Source of the DNA: Megascapheus bottae
Lineage: Eukaryota > Chordata > Mammalia > Rodentia > Geomyidae
DNA: 64,000 bases
Direction of reading: 5' to 3'
Assembly (NCBI GenBank): GCA_024803745.1
Contig: JANJXV010000013.1
Coordinates: 57,189,602 to 57,253,601 of the forward strand
The translations under genes were made by a program, and so were the position numbers. Below the pieces are notes generated by a model. The model made no database searches and had not been told where the DNA came from. It saw only the letters and a list, made by a program, of their open reading frames with translations. This document shows positions 9,831 through 21,417 of this stretch, in pieces (the first letter of the stretch is position 1; each line of letters begins with the position of its first letter).

Positions 9831-11640
9831 AGTCACCCGGGCCAGTACCTCGATGGGCTCACAAAGTCACTGGGTGCATTGGCAAATTTCGCATGTCTAG
9901 AGGGGTCCCCTTTAGTCTGGGACCTCCAAAACAGTGAGCTCATTTCCTTTTGCTTCCTGGGCAATGTAGAATTCGTTTCAAGGGGGAGCAGAAGTCGCTG
10001 TGCTATGCCCTGTAACTCATGCACACAGGAAAGCCCAGGGGAAGAGAGGGTAGGGTTCCTGGGTGCCACATAGAGGAGAGCCTGTCTGCGGTGCGCTGCT
10101 TCAGGGATTCCTTCACTGTCTGACCTCGGCTGCAATCAGCTCGGCTCCCTCCCCAGGCAGCACAGAACTCAGCTGATTGGAGACGGAAAAAGCCCCCTGT
10201 GAGCCTGAGTCTCACCCACCAAGGCACTGACGCAGCTGGTGGTGGTTTTGGGTGTCACCCGTAGTACCTACCCTGGAGCCACAAGGTCATCAGGGCACAA
10301 GACGTTTGCAAGCCACCTCGGGGTACCTGAAGGCACCCCATATCGTGCTGGTGACATTGAGGGAGAGGAGACGGGGGAGAGGGGTTAGGGAGGAGTCCCC
10401 ACGTCCCAGAGGCTGCAAGATCTCCCATCACAGTGCGGCAGACACCAGTCTTCTCCGACCTTCCCTCCCAACCTAGCAGACAGCCCAGATGGACCTCCGG
10501 GAGCCGCCCCATCCTCTGTCAGTGCACGAGTGCTGGAGGGTGTGGAGACCGAGTGGATTCACAACTGCAGTGTGAAAGAGGGGGTCCAGTCATGGCAAAG
10601 GGGTTTAGTCTGCCTGGTCGCTTGGGGTCTGCCGCGGTGAGGTCTAGGGGTTCCATGTAGTGACAGTGCAGCTCACCCTCAACACTGTGGAGTTAGTGCT
10701 CAGCCAGTATCCAACACTTCACGGGGGCACAGGATCCCCCAAAAGTCTACGAAAGGTATTGAAGTAGCCGCGAGCCCGTCCCTGCCTGAAACCCTGCCAC
10801 GTGGCCAGTCTTGCACAGATCTGGGGCTCTCTGCCGTCGCTCCTAGACAGCTTCGGTTCTTAGAGACTCTCCCTTGTTCTGCAACTTTCTGAGCAAACAC
10901 TGTAGACGTCAGGGTCCATGACACCCCCTGGCAGAGGCCGCGAGAGGACAGACCGGAGTGGCCATGGAGGCTCTCCACCCTCGCCCCCGCCCGTTCTATC
11001 TCCGAGCCCCAGTGCCTTGGGGGAACTGAGCCCAGGGAGGCTGCAAGGCTGCCCTTGGGGTCTTCACCCAGGGTGCCCACACCATCGAGCTCATGGGTGC
11101 GGCATGGGTGGAGCTCCAGGGAGGGAGCAGGGCAGAGCCCTAGGGTACCCCAACTGCTGTGGGGGGCACCAAGGCCAGAAAGAGCAGAGGCTTTTGGCCA
11201 CCTGGCAGCCATCAGCTGGCCAGCACCCCGGGCACGGGGTTCCTGAGTCTTCACCCTTCCCGACCCTCCGTTCCCAGCAACTTTGATCACTGACTCCAGG
11301 AACCCCAAAAGTGAACCAAAGCCCGCAGTGGAGAGAGTAGAAGGCGACAGTGGAACGCAAGCTCCCTTCCCCACAGAAGCCCTACGGGGACCCCCCGACT
11401 GCAGACCAGTGAGCACGTGCTGCCTGCTCCACTGGGGTAAAGCGCCTGGCCGGGCGGGCGGGCGTGATCCTGGGAGGGAAGACTTGTTCTTGGGACAGAG
11501 AGGGTGTTCGGGCCAGAGCCAAGCCCTGTCTAAGAGATACCAAAGGAGGGGTGTGGGGAGGCTGTCTTTGGAGAATTCCAGGATGGGTGCGGGGTGAGAG
11601 GGACGGGCGCTGGAACGGTCCGGGCGGAGGTGGGCCCTGC
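9831..11640. other. Region between the ICR and the H19 promoter
   Basis: No gene, SINE or CTCF core recognised. It holds a G-rich run near 10366-10395 and a GC-rich stretch with repeated GGGCGGGC at about 11450-11465 that may be an upstream part of the H19 promoter. Open frames on both strands overlap and show no recognisable protein. Confidence 0.6.
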
Positions 11641-11743
11641 GGGGGCCTCGGTGGGGATGGGCTCCGATTGGCTGGCAGGGCAGGGGCGGGAATTCTGGGC
11701 GGAGCCACTTCAGTTAGAAAAAGCCCGGGTTAGGGGCCCGAAG
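11641..11743 (+). promoter_or_regulatory. H19 promoter
   Basis: Holds an inverted CCAAT box (GATTGGCTGG, about 11667), GC boxes (GGGGCGGG near 11684 and GGGCGGAGCC near 11698) and a TATA-like TTAGAAAAAG at about 11714-11723. The last is 30 bases before the start placed at 11744. The order GC box, AATTCTGGGCGG, TTAGAAAAAGCCCGGG follows the known H19 proximal promoter. On the paternal allele this promoter is methylated secondarily to the control region (known for the family). Confidence 0.88.
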
Positions 11744-11753
11744 AGCAGGGCTA

Positions 11754-11792
11754 GGGAGGGGGGTGGGTGGGTGGGTGGGAGGGTGGGTGGGG
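11754..11792 (+). other. G-quadruplex-prone GGGT run at the H19 5' end
   Basis: Ten or more GGG runs separated mostly by single T or A, within the first 50 bases of the H19 transcript. Single-base loops favour a stable G-quadruplex in DNA and RNA. The human H19 start is also G/T-rich. Confidence 0.7.
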
Positions 11793-12706
11793 TGGACGGG
11801 GGAAACTGGGGAAGATGGGGTGCTGGAGGAGAGTCGTGGAGGCCAAAGAACATCCTGGCCGTCTGGAGTCTGGCAGGAGTGGAGACGGGCGACGGAGCTG
11901 GCCCGGGAGCCACCAGGCTCACCGGCTGGCTCTGGGCACCCTGCAGGAAGGGACACATCAGGAATGGGGCTCGAGCTAGGGCTGGAGCGGAGAGGGAGCC
12001 AGACATTCACCCCGGTCACTTTTGGTTACAGGACGTGGCGGCTGGTCGGACAAGGGGGAGCTGCTGGGCAGGGTTCGGCCCCCAGACCTGGGCAGTGGAG
12101 GTGTAGCTGGCAGCAGAGGGCAGGTGAGTTCCCTTCCCTCTCTGGCCTCACTGCCCTGGCCTTCTGGAACATGGAGGCTTAGGGCGCGAGTGCCAGTGAG
12201 GAGAAGTGGCCCAGCCTCCCGGCACAGCGGCAGGCAGGACGAGATAGGCGGCAAAGGTGACATCGTCTTGGGGGGAGCTGAGACAGCAGAAGGCTGGGGG
12301 GGGCTGTGGGCTGCCCCAGACAGAAAGAGCATCTCCAGAGGGCGTGGGGGGGAGTCGCAGGGCTGCCAGCGGGGACCTCGGAGGGATCCAGCCAGTGCGG
12401 GAGCATCCCAGGTCGGGGCCGGACAGGGCGGGGCGTGGGCACAGGACAGAGATGGGTCCCCAGCCGCCACCACATCACCCACCGCAATTCACTTAGGAGG
12501 AGGCTCCTGGGCGCCCCTGGCGGGCCCTCTCACGGGCCAGGCCAGAGCGTCGAGGACAGGAGAACGGGAAAGAAGGGCAGTGCACAGCAGGACGTCACCA
12601 GAGGGGGAGAGGTGGCCGCGGGTGGCGGGCTCCTGAGGGATTTTCGCAGCAAGGAGGCTGCAGCGGGCCCGGCCTGCGGTCACAGCGCTCCCTCGCGGCA
12701 CTGCAG

Positions 12707-12779
12707 CCCAGGGGCTGGCGCGGAGAGGGCCCACAGTGGACTTGTTCACGCTGTATGCCCTAACCGCTCAGCCCCTGGG
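12707..12779 (+). ncRNA. Mir675: miR-675 precursor hairpin in H19 exon 1
   Basis: CCCAGGGG (12707-12714) pairs with CCCCTGGG (12772-12779) to close a 73-base hairpin. miR-675-5p is at 12716-12738 and begins TGGCGCGGAGAGGG. miR-675-3p is at 12751-12770, CTGTATGCCCTAACCGCTCA; it differs from the human form at one internal base outside the seed. The miRNA is cut from H19 by Drosha and is known to target Igf1r and slow placental growth. Confidence 0.96.
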
Positions 12780-14353
12780 TCTGGCATGGCAGACAGGACA
12801 GCACCAGGGGAGTCAAGGGCACGGGGCGAAGCCAGACCAGGCGAGGCAGGCGGGGCGGAGTAAGTGCAATCTCTAGGGAGGGAGGTCGGGGCGCAGTCAG
12901 GGCGAGGCCAAGCTACAGGTGGCGAGCGAGGTGCCGGCCTCCAGAGCCTGCGGCCAAGGCGGGCCATGCGGGCGGCGACACAGGAGCGATCGGGCGCCTC
13001 TCGCGCTGGGACTGGAGACGAGGGTGAGTGCCCAGCCCTCCGTGGGGGCCCCTCCCCTCCCCACCCCACCCCACCCCCATCTAACCAGCCATTTCTTTGT
13101 CTCCCCCACCCCTCCCGCCAGGTCTTCAGCGGGGGTGGACGGGCCAGTCAGTCAGTTTTAAAGGCCAGGACGTCAGTGCAATGAATCTACTTGAAAGACA
13201 TGATATGGTCCGGTGTGACGGCGAGGGCAGAGGAGAGGCTGCCGTTCAGCTTTCCGGGTGAGCCCGTACCCCGGCCCTGTGCCAGGTGGGGACCCCCGCC
13301 CCCCCGCCCCCCCCAGCTCACCCCCAACTCTGTTTCCCACAGAACAACCTGGCTGGCAGAGCGGGAAGCTGCCACAACCATGTCTGTTCCTCGGCTTTTC
13401 CAAAAGAGCTCCCACACACATTGCTGCTCTCTGGGCACATCCTTCCCCCCTTGAACCCCTCAAGATGAAAAGGTGAGGGCCTTCCTGGCGCACGCGTGTG
13501 GCGAGGAGCACGCGTGCGCAGGGGCCGAGGGCTCACGTCCTCCCACCCACAGAAATGGTGCTACCCAGCTCAAGTCTGGGCCTTCGAATCCGGGGACTTC
13601 TTCAAGTCCGTCTAGCTCTGAATCAAGAAGTGTGCTGCACTCAGGAATCATGACGCGACAAGACATAACTTGCCTCAGGAATCAACTCTTCAAGGTGAGG
13701 CAGGACACCCTTCTGGAAGCTTCCCAAGCCCCCCCACCCCCCGCCCCCCACCTGTCACGTCACTCTTTGCAGGTGAAGCCAAAGGAACAGACCACGTGAC
13801 CACCGCGGAAGGGCAGACCCACCGACAGCACCCCCACAGCTCCACCGTCACGGCCACCCTGCCACGCCCAGGAGAACACCAGCCACGTGGCAGCCCCGGG
13901 CCAGGCCTCTGCCTGGGGTGTCATCATGGCCTCCCTCCTCTCTCTTCTTCTTCCTCATCCTTTCCTTTGTGTTTTCTGTTTCTCGTCTTCCCTTTCTTCT
14001 GGACTTGAGAGACTCCAGGCATCCATAACTCTTTTTCCCCACCCATCCTCTCTCAGTTAATTTGCACTAAGTCTTTTGCACTGGTTTGGAGTTCTGGAGA
14101 CAACCTGAGTCTCTCTGTGCGCGTGTGGAGAGTGAGCGGGCCTCTTCAGCCCTGCCACCCCAGCATCCGCCTCCATCCATCCGTCCATCCATCTCTGCGG
14201 ACGACTAGGGGCTGGCCGTGTGCCTGGGGCCTCGCCCTCCCTCGCCGAGTCTGGGGGCTCCACACCATCGGAGCCACCTCAAACATTCCATTACACCCTA
14301 CTTTGCCCTGTGCCTCTCCCCACCAGGGCCTCACCAGAGGCCCTGGCATCATC

Positions 14354-14359
14354 AATAAA
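14354..14359 (+). terminator. H19 polyadenylation signal
   Basis: AATAAA followed by CTACAGTTACAGTCATTTG, matching the conserved H19 3' end; cleavage is expected near 14375-14380. Confidence 0.9.
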
Positions 14360-16404
14360 TCTACAGTTACAGTCATTTGTGCCACTGATTGATTGTTTGT
14401 CTGGGGGATGGAGACTGGGCCATGAAAGGGTGGGGCACGGGGGTGGGGGAGGGGAGGGGAGGGGAGGGGGGAATGAGGGCTGATGCCACGTACACAGAGG
14501 GAAGGGGTTATGAACCAGGGTGGGGGCCATGAGCAGAGAGCGGGCTTATGCAATGGGGTGGGATATCCAGAATGAAGCCTACAGGGGGAGCACGGAGATG
14601 GGGTGGGGTGACGAGTGGGGAGGGAGGGAGGGGATGGGGTGGGGTCTGAGGGATAGGGTAAAATGAGGAGGGGGCTCATAGGGCCTGGCAGGAATACAAC
14701 ACACAGAGGGTCACATGGTGAGGTGAGGCCCGCAGACCTGAGGGGCCTAGGCGCGCGGCCAAAGATGGAGGACGACAGGCGCCACGTGGAGACGGGAGGG
14801 GCCGCACCACGTGGAGGCCGGGGAGCGGAAGGGCCTCCTCGGCCAGAAGGGGGGACGGCCCCACCCGGGAGGCTCTGGGCTCCCTGCCGCTTGGTCCGGC
14901 CTGCACGCTGGGCCCCCAAGCCTGGGGCTCATCTCACACCCCAAAGGCCTGGTCTAGGTTTGCTAAGCCACCTTCCAGGGAGTGCGTCTGGCAGCGGGTG
15001 CTACCGTGGGGGCAGCAACCACCCCAGGGCCAGGAGGCCACAAACACACGAGGCTTACTGTGTGGCCTCAATGCCTCCCCCTCTTGCCTGGCCTCTGCCC
15101 CTCCAAACCTGAGCCCCACTTAGTCCTGGGGCTGGACGCGGAGGGGACACGATGTCCCCTTCTCCCTCCCTCTGCTGTAGGTGAGTCAAGGGCATGGTGG
15201 GCAGATGGGGACTTGCCCAAGCCCACTGTGGTCTAGTGACGGAGAAGTCTGCCAGAAGTCTAAGGCAACAGGGCCAGGGGTGGGCAGACAGAGGTCCAGT
15301 GTGGGAGTGAATCTTGGGGTGCTAGTATAGCCCCCCACAGGGGTGTAGTTGGAGCTCTCATGGAGATACAGCAGGGAGCCCAGGACCTGGAAGCTGGGCA
15401 CCGCCCCTACCCCTGCCTGTCCATCCTCTCCTCTCACCCTCTGGCTCCTGGGGGGCAGAACAAACGAGGAGACACTTCCGAAGCATGAGGTTAGGGGCTT
15501 TAAGCCTCCATTCCTTCCCTCCAAGTCCCACTGCTCAGGGCAGTCAGAACAGCCTCCCCAGAGGGAGACCAGGGACTTCTCGCCCGGGCTGGCCCACCCT
15601 GGGGCCTTCTCCTGCCACCCCGCCCCACCCACTGGTCTGCGAGTTTCTCACAGGGGTCTGGGCTGAGGGGGCTCAGTCCCCACGCTGGCACAGTTGGCTG
15701 TTTTTTCCAGCTGCAGCCATGCCAAGTGGAGGGCAAGGTCCCCTCCACCCTGGGGACCCTGGTGGTGCCCACCTCTGTGGGAATCACCCCGCTGGCTGGA
15801 GGTGCACAGGGCCAGAGGCGGAAGCTGTCTTTCCAGAGGTGCTAGGCAGAACGGCTGGTGGCCCTGGGTGCTGAAGGAAGGGAGTACAGACTGTGGGGGT
15901 GGGCAGAAGGGACAGAGGCCCACAGCCCCATAGGGGACACAGAAATGGAAGTGGAGGTGGCAATGTGGGAAGGGGTGCGGACAGCAGGCATTGGCACACT
16001 CCCTGAGGAGGGTCCCTTACTCACCACGGGTGGAGTGACTGAGCCACAGAGCGCCCCTCTGCCCTTCCTACCTGCCCGGGAGCCCCCAGGCCCACCGATC
16101 CCCCCCCCCCCAGCGTCAGGACTGGTGAGGGTCTGGGAGGGGCCCGACACAGGGAACCCTGCCTGCTTTCTTAAGAGGGGTCCAAGATGAGTGCCTGGAG
16201 CAGTCGTCTCAGCAGAGCCCCCCAGGCTCTGTGGGGTGGGAAGGGGCAGGACCTGGGGTACACACAGGCAAGGGAAGGAGCCACAGGCCAAGGCATTATC
16301 ACTCTGCAAACAGGTGTGCAGGTGGGTCCTCCCTGAGCCTGCAGAGCAGCGGGGGCTGGGAAAACAGAGGGGCCTGGCCCCAGCCCCAACAAAGCCCCTC
16401 CATT

Positions 16405-16460
16405 GACTGCTGGGGTGGAATGTGTTTACCTTTCCTGCTTTTTAGAAAAGGGGCTTAGAG
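16405..16460. promoter_or_regulatory. Candidate element with forkhead motif
   Basis: TGTGTTTACCTTTCC contains an exact FOXA-type TGTTTAC word in an AT-richer stretch about 2 kb 3' of H19. FOXA sites are known in the H19 endoderm enhancers; the distance here is shorter than in mouse, so the link is weak. Confidence 0.28.
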
Positions 16461-16799
16461 AGGGTTGCTAGACAGGCTGTGGGCCCCACCACGCAAAGGC
16501 CCTTTCAAAATGCCCCTGGGCTGAGCTAAGTGTTCAGACTCAAACAGGAGCTTGAATTTCATCCCCAAGCCCCTGCCAGGGTGGGGTGGGGAGGGGCCGT
16601 TGCCGAGAGCCTGGGAAAAGAGGTTTCCCAGCAAGGGTGGGACCCCAGGCCTCGTCCAGGTCCCCACTGGGGCCCCAGCCCCACCAGGCGCCCAGCACGG
16701 AACTACCAGGGTCTCTGTACCTGGACCCCCTCCTGCACGGTGGAGCGGGGCTTGGATCACCCCCATTAGAGGACAGAGGACTGCTGCATGGAGTAGCCC

Positions 16800-17290
16800 T
16801 GCCTGCGTGTGCGTGTGCGTGTGCGTGTGTGTGCGTGTGCGTGCGTGTGCGTGTGCGTGTGTGTGCGTGTGCGTGTGTGCTGTGCCGCGTGTGTGGTACC
16901 TGTATTGTGTGGGTTGTACATGCTTCCTGTGTGCAGTGCCTGTGGTGTGTGGTTGCATTCTGTGTTGTGTGTAGAATGAGTGGCATGTGATATGCTCTAC
17001 TCCATGTGGTGTGTGCTGCGTGTGGTGTGCTGTAGCTGTCACGTGTGAATCTCATGTAGCTTGGTACCAGGCCTGCGTGGGTTGCATCTACTGCGTGTGT
17101 TGTTGAGCGTGTGCCATGTGTGGTATGTGATATGGTGCTCGTGTTGCACGTGGTACAGTAGCACACGCGTGTCAAGTGTGTGCCGTGTGCGGTGTGTGTG
17201 GCGCATGCATGTGGCATGTGCCCCGTGTGTGTGCACACGTGCTCCCTGGACGCCTGTGGGATGCAGGTTACGTGTGTGCAGTGCAGTGTC
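16800..17290. repeat. TG/CG-alternating low-complexity tract
   Basis: GTGTGC/GTGCGT alternation at 16805-16890, then a long, diverged TGTGGTGTGTG-type tract to about 17290. Alternating purine-pyrimidine DNA of this kind can form Z-DNA. The long minus-strand frame here (16540-17739) is a by-product. Confidence 0.75.
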
Positions 17291-19009
17291 CAGGCTCCCG
17301 GCACGGGGCGTGTGTGCCCCACTGTGTCTGTGCCGGAGAGCATCTCCCACCCCCAGGCCACGGCCCGGCGCCCAGGCTGGGGCGAGGGTAGAAGCATGGT
17401 CCACTGAGGAAGTTCTGGGCGTATGGTCCCCTGGAGGGACGGCTGACCTCGGCCGTGGCCTTGCCGCCTCTGTGTGGGCTCTGGGCTCTGCACACATGTG
17501 CGGACTCGCAGAACACCGCGGTGGGTGGGAAGAGGCCAGGATGGAACATTCCAGCACTGCACAGGAACCTGGTGAAGAGAGTGTGGGGTCTGCCCGTCCA
17601 GGGTGGGTCCAGGAAGACGAAGGTCCTCTGCCATGGAGGCCAGAGCTGTGGGCAGTGGACCCCACCACGAGGCTCGCGTGGCCATCTCGGCCAGGGGACC
17701 CGCAGGGCTGGAGCTGGACTCAGGCCCTCTCTTTCCCACCCAGTGTGGGCCTTATGTAGCTGGCCCAGCCCGTGTGCCTGTGTGTGTGAGGGTCTGAGGC
17801 CATGTGTGTGCACAGGAGACACAAGGACTGTCCTGTAGACCATGTGATCCCCGGGGGGCCTGAACGCACTATTGGACTTTGGTCTCTGCTCAGTCCACAG
17901 TGGCCTGACTCGCGTGGGGGGCTCTCACCACCCTCTTCCCTCCCCTGGCTTCTCTGCTCTCCACCACAGCCCCCCCCCCCCCCGCCCGCCCGCCTGGCCT
18001 GCTCCTGGTGACACCGTTGGCCCCCTTCCAGGGCGTGGGCCTTCCTGGAAGCACACCTCCAGGGGTTTGCTGGGAAGGGGCCTGCTTTCCCTCCCGGCTC
18101 CCACCCGCCCCGCAGCCGTTTCCTGGAAGCAGTCACGGTGGGCATTCTGTTCCTGCACATAAAGCAGACAGTGTGCTCCTTGTCTTCGGGGAGCCCTGCT
18201 CCATCACCCCACACCTGGCTGGACACGGGCAGGCAGGCAGCTGGTCCAGGGAGAGTGGCGCGGGCAGGGGCTGGACCCATAAACAAGGGCAGGCGCCAGG
18301 CGCAGGAGACACCCCCCCCATACCCAAGCGACACCTCTGCTGCTGAGCCTGTGCCAAGCCCCAGGCATAGCAGGAGGAGGTACCCCTGAGGAGGCACTGT
18401 GAAGACCCCACAAAGGGGTCACTTGGCCCACACTTTGCAGACACTAGATTCTGGCTGCACGGAGGTTTCTCTGGAAAAACAGGGCCTGTGCACGTGTCTG
18501 TGTGTGCGCGTGTCTGTGTGTGCGCGTGAGAAAGCCCTGGCCTGGGGGGGAACTGCGGGCCCAAAGCATCGACTGGCCGTGCACTGTGTGGGAAGGGGCT
18601 GCGAGGGAGATAAAGGCCCCGAGCAGGAGAAAGTCTGTGAAAGCCAGGCTCTGGGGTCCAGAACGAAGAGAGGAGCATGAGAGCCGGGCTGGAGGCCTAG
18701 ACACAGGCCGGGCTCCATGCAGAGCTGCCGGGATGCCGCCGAGAGGGCTGTGATAGGGTGGGGGGCCCAGGACTGTGGATCAGGGCCAGGAGACAGATGA
18801 AGGGGAAGAAGGACCAATGAAGCCACAGGGAGCCAGCATGGCTTCAAGGGGCCATGGAAGGTGTAGGAGTGGCTGAGCGGCTGGGCTCAGAGCTGTGGGG
18901 TCCACGCGGCTTAGGGCAGGAGGCCGCTCCCCCTCCACATACCCTACTCAGTGTGGGGGCAAGCTCTTCCCCAGGCCCCTGTGCCCCCCCAGGACACCGG
19001 GGAAGCCTG

Positions 19010-19160
19010 GTTTACTCAGGTGGCTCTCAGGCTGTGCACATGCGTGGCAGGCCATGGGATGAGGCAGGAGCTCGCAGAGCCCCCAGCGGCCCCATTGGCT
19101 GCCAGTGACATCATGCCTGTGTCAACACCATGTGGGCAGCTCCCCGGCTGGCCGGGGTTT
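19010..19160. promoter_or_regulatory. Candidate H19/IGF2 endoderm enhancer 1
   Basis: Contains GTTTACTCAGG (forkhead-like), an inverted CCAAT box (CCCATTGGCTGCC), TGACATCATG (CRE-like) and TGTGTCAACACC, about 4.6 kb 3' of the H19 polyadenylation site. The mouse endoderm enhancer 1 is about 5 kb 3'. The position match and motif cluster suggest equivalence; no alignment was done. Confidence 0.35.
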
Positions 19161-20439
19161 ATGGAGCGGGACCCAAGCCCACCCGGCCCCCACCTCTCCC
19201 GGCCCACACACTGGCCCACTGTTAGGGTCTGGGGGTGGAGGCTGCACCTTGGTGTTCTGGCGCCGTCTGCCCTTCCACTGCCTCTGATTCCCGGCACAAC
19301 ACAGCCCCTTGGGCGTCCCCCCAACCAAAGGGCATGGAGTCCCCACCCCCCTCCTTCTGGAAAGAGCTCTGAGGCCGCGTGGGCATTGAGGATGGGCCTG
19401 AGCCCTGGGAGCCCAGCCCAGCCTCTGGGAGAGATCTCAGGCTAGTCAAGACCCCTGGGGGGGCACTGGTGTCCTCTCCCCCACTGGTGGGCCCCACTTT
19501 GTGTCCTCCAGCTCTGGCATGGTGGCCCACTGGTCAGAGGGTGGACAGAGAAGGGTGGCCATCCCTGACGGTCAGTGCTCAAGATTCCGCTTGGGATCCC
19601 TGGATGGCCTTGCGGAGAGGCCAGGGGACAAGCCCGCTGGTCAGGGCTCCGGCCATGCATGCACCTCTTGGAGGTTGGCTGTGCCCCCAGCACAGGTCTG
19701 GAAGTGGCAGAGGACCTTGACTCCTGCACCCCACACAGAGCGATATCCAGAAAGGGCCCCTTCTCCACTGGAGGGCCACTGCTCCCAAGGCTTGTGGCTG
19801 GCCTAGGGGACCCAGTGGGACAGGTCAGGCCCCAGGGCCACACAGGCTCCCTGTGAGAAGGAGATGCCCTGAGAAGCAGCGGGGCCTTCCGTGCAGGCCT
19901 TGGGCAGGCTATGGGGTGGGAAGGACGAGGAAGAGGGCCCATGGGCCTCAGCCCTGCCAGCCCCTAGCCTTGGAGCCTCCGTCTGCACCCAGTGAGCCAC
20001 CCCTGGGACCCCGGGAGCCATAGCACGCTGGAGTGGGATCAGAGGAGAAGGGAAGCATGGAGGCCAGGAGCGCGGAAGCTCAAAGCCTGGAAATAGCAGA
20101 AAAGGAGGTGAGGGAGGGAGGCAGGTAGAGCCCGTTGGGGCCATCTGGGGCGGTCCCCACTGCTCTCAGCCCCAGGATCCCTTGGTGGCCGGCCCCCAAG
20201 TCCTCTGTCTGTCTGTGCTCATAACCTTCACACGCAAAATCTTGGATCAAACTCTTTCCGGCCCCTTCTGACCCTGGCCTGCCCCACGTAGGCTCCATGC
20301 ATCAGGACTGCAACCCCCGCCCCCAGTCTGGGCCCGGAGCCTCCCCTCGCTGCCCCCCACTGGAGGGTGAATGGCCTCCCCTCGGCCGGTCGTGGGGCAG
20401 AGGGCATGTATGCCAAAGGGGGCCCCCATGGGACACGTG

Positions 20440-20515
20440 GCTGTTTGCACTTCATGAGAAGCCACCGAGATAAAGGACTGTTTTCCAATGGGCTTGGAGC
20501 CAGCAGGGGGCCGAG
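20440..20515. promoter_or_regulatory. Candidate H19/IGF2 enhancer 2 with adjacent CTCF-like motif
   Basis: GAGATAAAGGACTGTTTTCC joins a GATA word to an HNF4-half-like AAAGGAC. It is followed by an inverted CCAAT and by GCCAGCAGGGGGCCGA at 20499-20514, one mismatch from the general CTCF consensus on the + strand. It lies about 6.1 kb 3' of the H19 polyadenylation site, against 6.5 kb for mouse enhancer 2. Confidence 0.33.
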
Positions 20516-21417
20516 GGGCAGCAGAAGTCAAGGCCAGACCACGGGCACACTGCAGCCTCGGGCTCCCCATTCCAGCCTGGGCAGGGGCCCCGCTGCTCTG
20601 CAACCCCTGGCTCCCGTGTTCTCCCCTGGGTGGGGAGCCCGCACGGTCTCAGGGGTTTGTCTCCCATCATCCACGCTCTCTAGACTCTATTTGTGTCCTG
20701 TGGTGGCAGGCAGAGCCCCTGCCCAAGGGCTGCCAACCCAAGGAAGGGAGCATGCAGTTCAGGAAAAGCCACTTAGCCCTGGTGGAGGAATAGCCTGGCA
20801 AGGTGGACCCTCCCGCCTTGGACCCCACGTACCCACGGTCAGGGCGGCCTCAGATTCACGTCCCTCAGGGACACCAGCTTCTGGCTCCCCCCGTCCCTGC
20901 CTCCCAACACTGGGGGTCTATAGACGCTCCACCCACAAATCCATGTCACAACCTTCCTGCCTCGGTTTCCTCAGTACTGGAGGGGGAGCACAGGCATCCC
21001 GCAAGCTTCCCCATACCTGCTTTGGCTCTCCTCCACCCGTGTCTGCGTGCTGCACACCCCACAGGACGCAGCCTGTGGAGAACTCCCGTCCCAGGCCACC
21101 ACCTCAAGGGAGGACAGCCCAACCACCAGGCCTGTGCTTTCAAGATGGTGGCAGCATTGTGAGGTCCCTGTGGCTCTCAGAAAGAGTGGCGGGGCAAGTT
21201 GGAGGCCTCTGGGTCCCCTCTCATGCCAGGGGCAGGTGATAGTTGGTCTCAAAGGGCCCCTGCCCTGCCACCCAGGAACCTGGCATGGAACAGAAGAGGC
21301 AGAAAAGGCTGCAAGGGATTGTTGGGGAAAATTCCAGAAAGGAGTTACTTTGTGACAAAGGGCCTAGGCCCTGGGTCCTCATCAATGAGCTACACTGGCC
21401 ACCAGCCCCCTCCCCTC

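Larger units (their letters stand above)
11744..14378 (+). ncRNA. H19: H19 imprinted long noncoding RNA
   Basis: Five exons with the tiny introns typical of H19: exon 1 11744-13023, exon 2 13122-13257, exon 3 13343-13472, exon 4 13553-13694, exon 5 13773 to about 14378. Introns are 98, 85, 80 and 78 bases, all GT-AG with GTGAG donors. The spliced length is about 2.3 kb, as in human and mouse. The start was chosen by match to the conserved AGCAGGG after the TATA-like word; the 3' end follows AATAAA at 14354. Exon 1 carries the miR-675 hairpin, the best known functional product, which restrains growth in placenta. The RNA also sponges let-7 in other species. Sense frames are short and not conserved in any way I recognise, as expected of a noncoding RNA. 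Expression is maternal-only by orthology. The exact 5' and 3' ends are uncertain by a few bases. Confidence 0.95.
14379..21417. other. H19 downstream region, expected enhancer interval, no genes seen
   Basis: No exon recognised. In mouse the endoderm enhancers shared by H19 and Igf2 lie about 5 and 6.5 kb 3' of the H19 polyadenylation site. The matching distances here are about 19.4 and 20.9 kb in the window, and motif-rich stretches lie close by (19010-19160, 20440-20515). Also present: G-rich runs (14435-14472) and a TG-rich stretch (16800-17290). Confidence 0.6.

Noticed and set aside
12110..12123. CTCF-like GCAGCAGAGGGCAG in H19 exon 1
   Set aside because: Close to the general consensus but without the CpGs of control-region sites; too weak on its own to list as a feature.
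11594..12863. Sense frames of 170-204 codons within H19 exon 1
   Set aside because: H19 is an established noncoding RNA; the frames overlap one another and are explained by high GC.
12489..13069. Minus-strand frames opposite H19 exon 1, possible HOTS-like antisense protein
   Set aside because: Two separate short frames in different registers; no match I can support to the reported primate antisense product.
16540..17739. 399-codon minus-strand frame
   Set aside because: Runs through a TG/CA low-complexity tract (His/Thr-rich translation); no conserved domain.
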